A stretch of DNA of 64,000 nucleotides from Marinobacter azerbaijanicus (GTDB taxonomy: Bacteria > Pseudomonadota > Gammaproteobacteria > Pseudomonadales > Oleiphilaceae), in the NCBI RefSeq assembly GCF_030250645.1, contig NZ_JASSVS010000003.1, positions 124,001-188,000 on the forward strand, in the 5' to 3' direction. Made by a program: the position numbers and the translations under genes. Shown here piece after piece: positions 63,951 to 64,000 of this stretch. The notes under the pieces were generated by a model. That model saw nothing but the letters and a program-made list of their open reading frames with translations. It made no database searches and was not told the DNA's origin. Position 1 is the first letter of the stretch, and the number at the start of each line of letters is the position of its first letter.

Positions 63951-64000
63951 TCAGGCCTCATGGGCATTCCAGCGATAACCCATGCCGTAGGCGGTATGAA
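63951..64000 (-). CDS. Response regulator, C-terminal fragment
   Basis: Only the last ~15 codons are in the window. They read HTAYGMGYRWNAHEA-stop, which is the end of an OmpR-type winged helix (the usual VYGVGYRF wing). It is upstream of and 3 nt from the kinase on the same strand, so it is that kinase's regulator. The rest lies beyond the window edge. Confidence 0.85.
   Translation of the reverse strand, partial: HTAYGMGYRWNAHEA

Overview
The window looks like chromosome of a marine gammaproteobacterium of the Marinobacter type. The grounds are the gene content and order (gshB-tonB-yqgE-ruvX-pyrR-pyrB-pyrC' as in Pseudomonas; yrfG-hslR-hslO-pckA and ftsYEX-rpoH as in many gammaproteobacteria), the moderately high GC content, and a TRAP transporter with a TatT lipoprotein. 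The genus is an inference from these features; no marker such as 16S rRNA is present. I found no rRNA, tRNA, CRISPR array, transposase or integrase catalytic domain.

Layout. 1-4.9 kb: end of gshB, a TonB-family protein, YqgE, RuvX and the pyrimidine genes pyrR, pyrB and a catalytically dead dihydroorotase. 5.1-9.9 kb: a three-part TRAP-type uptake system (binding protein, TatT lipoprotein, fused permease) interrupted by an oppositely oriented HU gene. 9.9-17.8 kb, mostly minus strand: nitroreductase, a PEP-CTERM surface protein, a 3-methyladenine glycosylase, pckA, hslO, hslR, yrfG, a small secreted protein and mutM. 17.9-24 kb: fatty acid desaturase, rsmD, ftsY-ftsE-ftsX and rpoH. 24-30.6 kb: tartronate semialdehyde reductase and hydroxypyruvate isomerase, a two-component system, greB, small hypotheticals, a lone recombinase core-binding domain and acyl-CoA-binding protein.

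30.9-50.7 kb is one co-directional type VI secretion cluster: tssB, C, E, F, G, tagH (FHA), tssJ, K, L, tssH (ClpV), a sigma-54 activator, tagO/vasI, tssA and tssM. It supplies sheath, baseplate, membrane complex and sheath recycling, but no hcp, vgrG, PAAR or obvious effector lies in the window. 50.9-64 kb: DUF883 and holin-like membrane proteins, a glycerophosphodiesterase, an alpha/beta hydrolase, cysK, a large GGDEF protein with three periplasmic binding modules, a spermidine-synthase-like protein, mgsA, a DUF815 ATPase, a DUF3422 protein, and a sensor kinase/regulator pair resembling the proteobacterial dedicated sortase system.

The most unusual signal is not protein-coding. Two families of long intergenic hairpins recur at five positions: 19162-19253, 24118-24226, 33471-33582, 33590-33681 and 43183-43287, plus a decayed copy at 43286-43341. 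Each family keeps a conserved inner core. The outer arms differ in sequence from locus to locus yet stay complementary to each other. Two of these sites lie inside the T6SS gene run. I regard this as the best candidate for an undescribed element.
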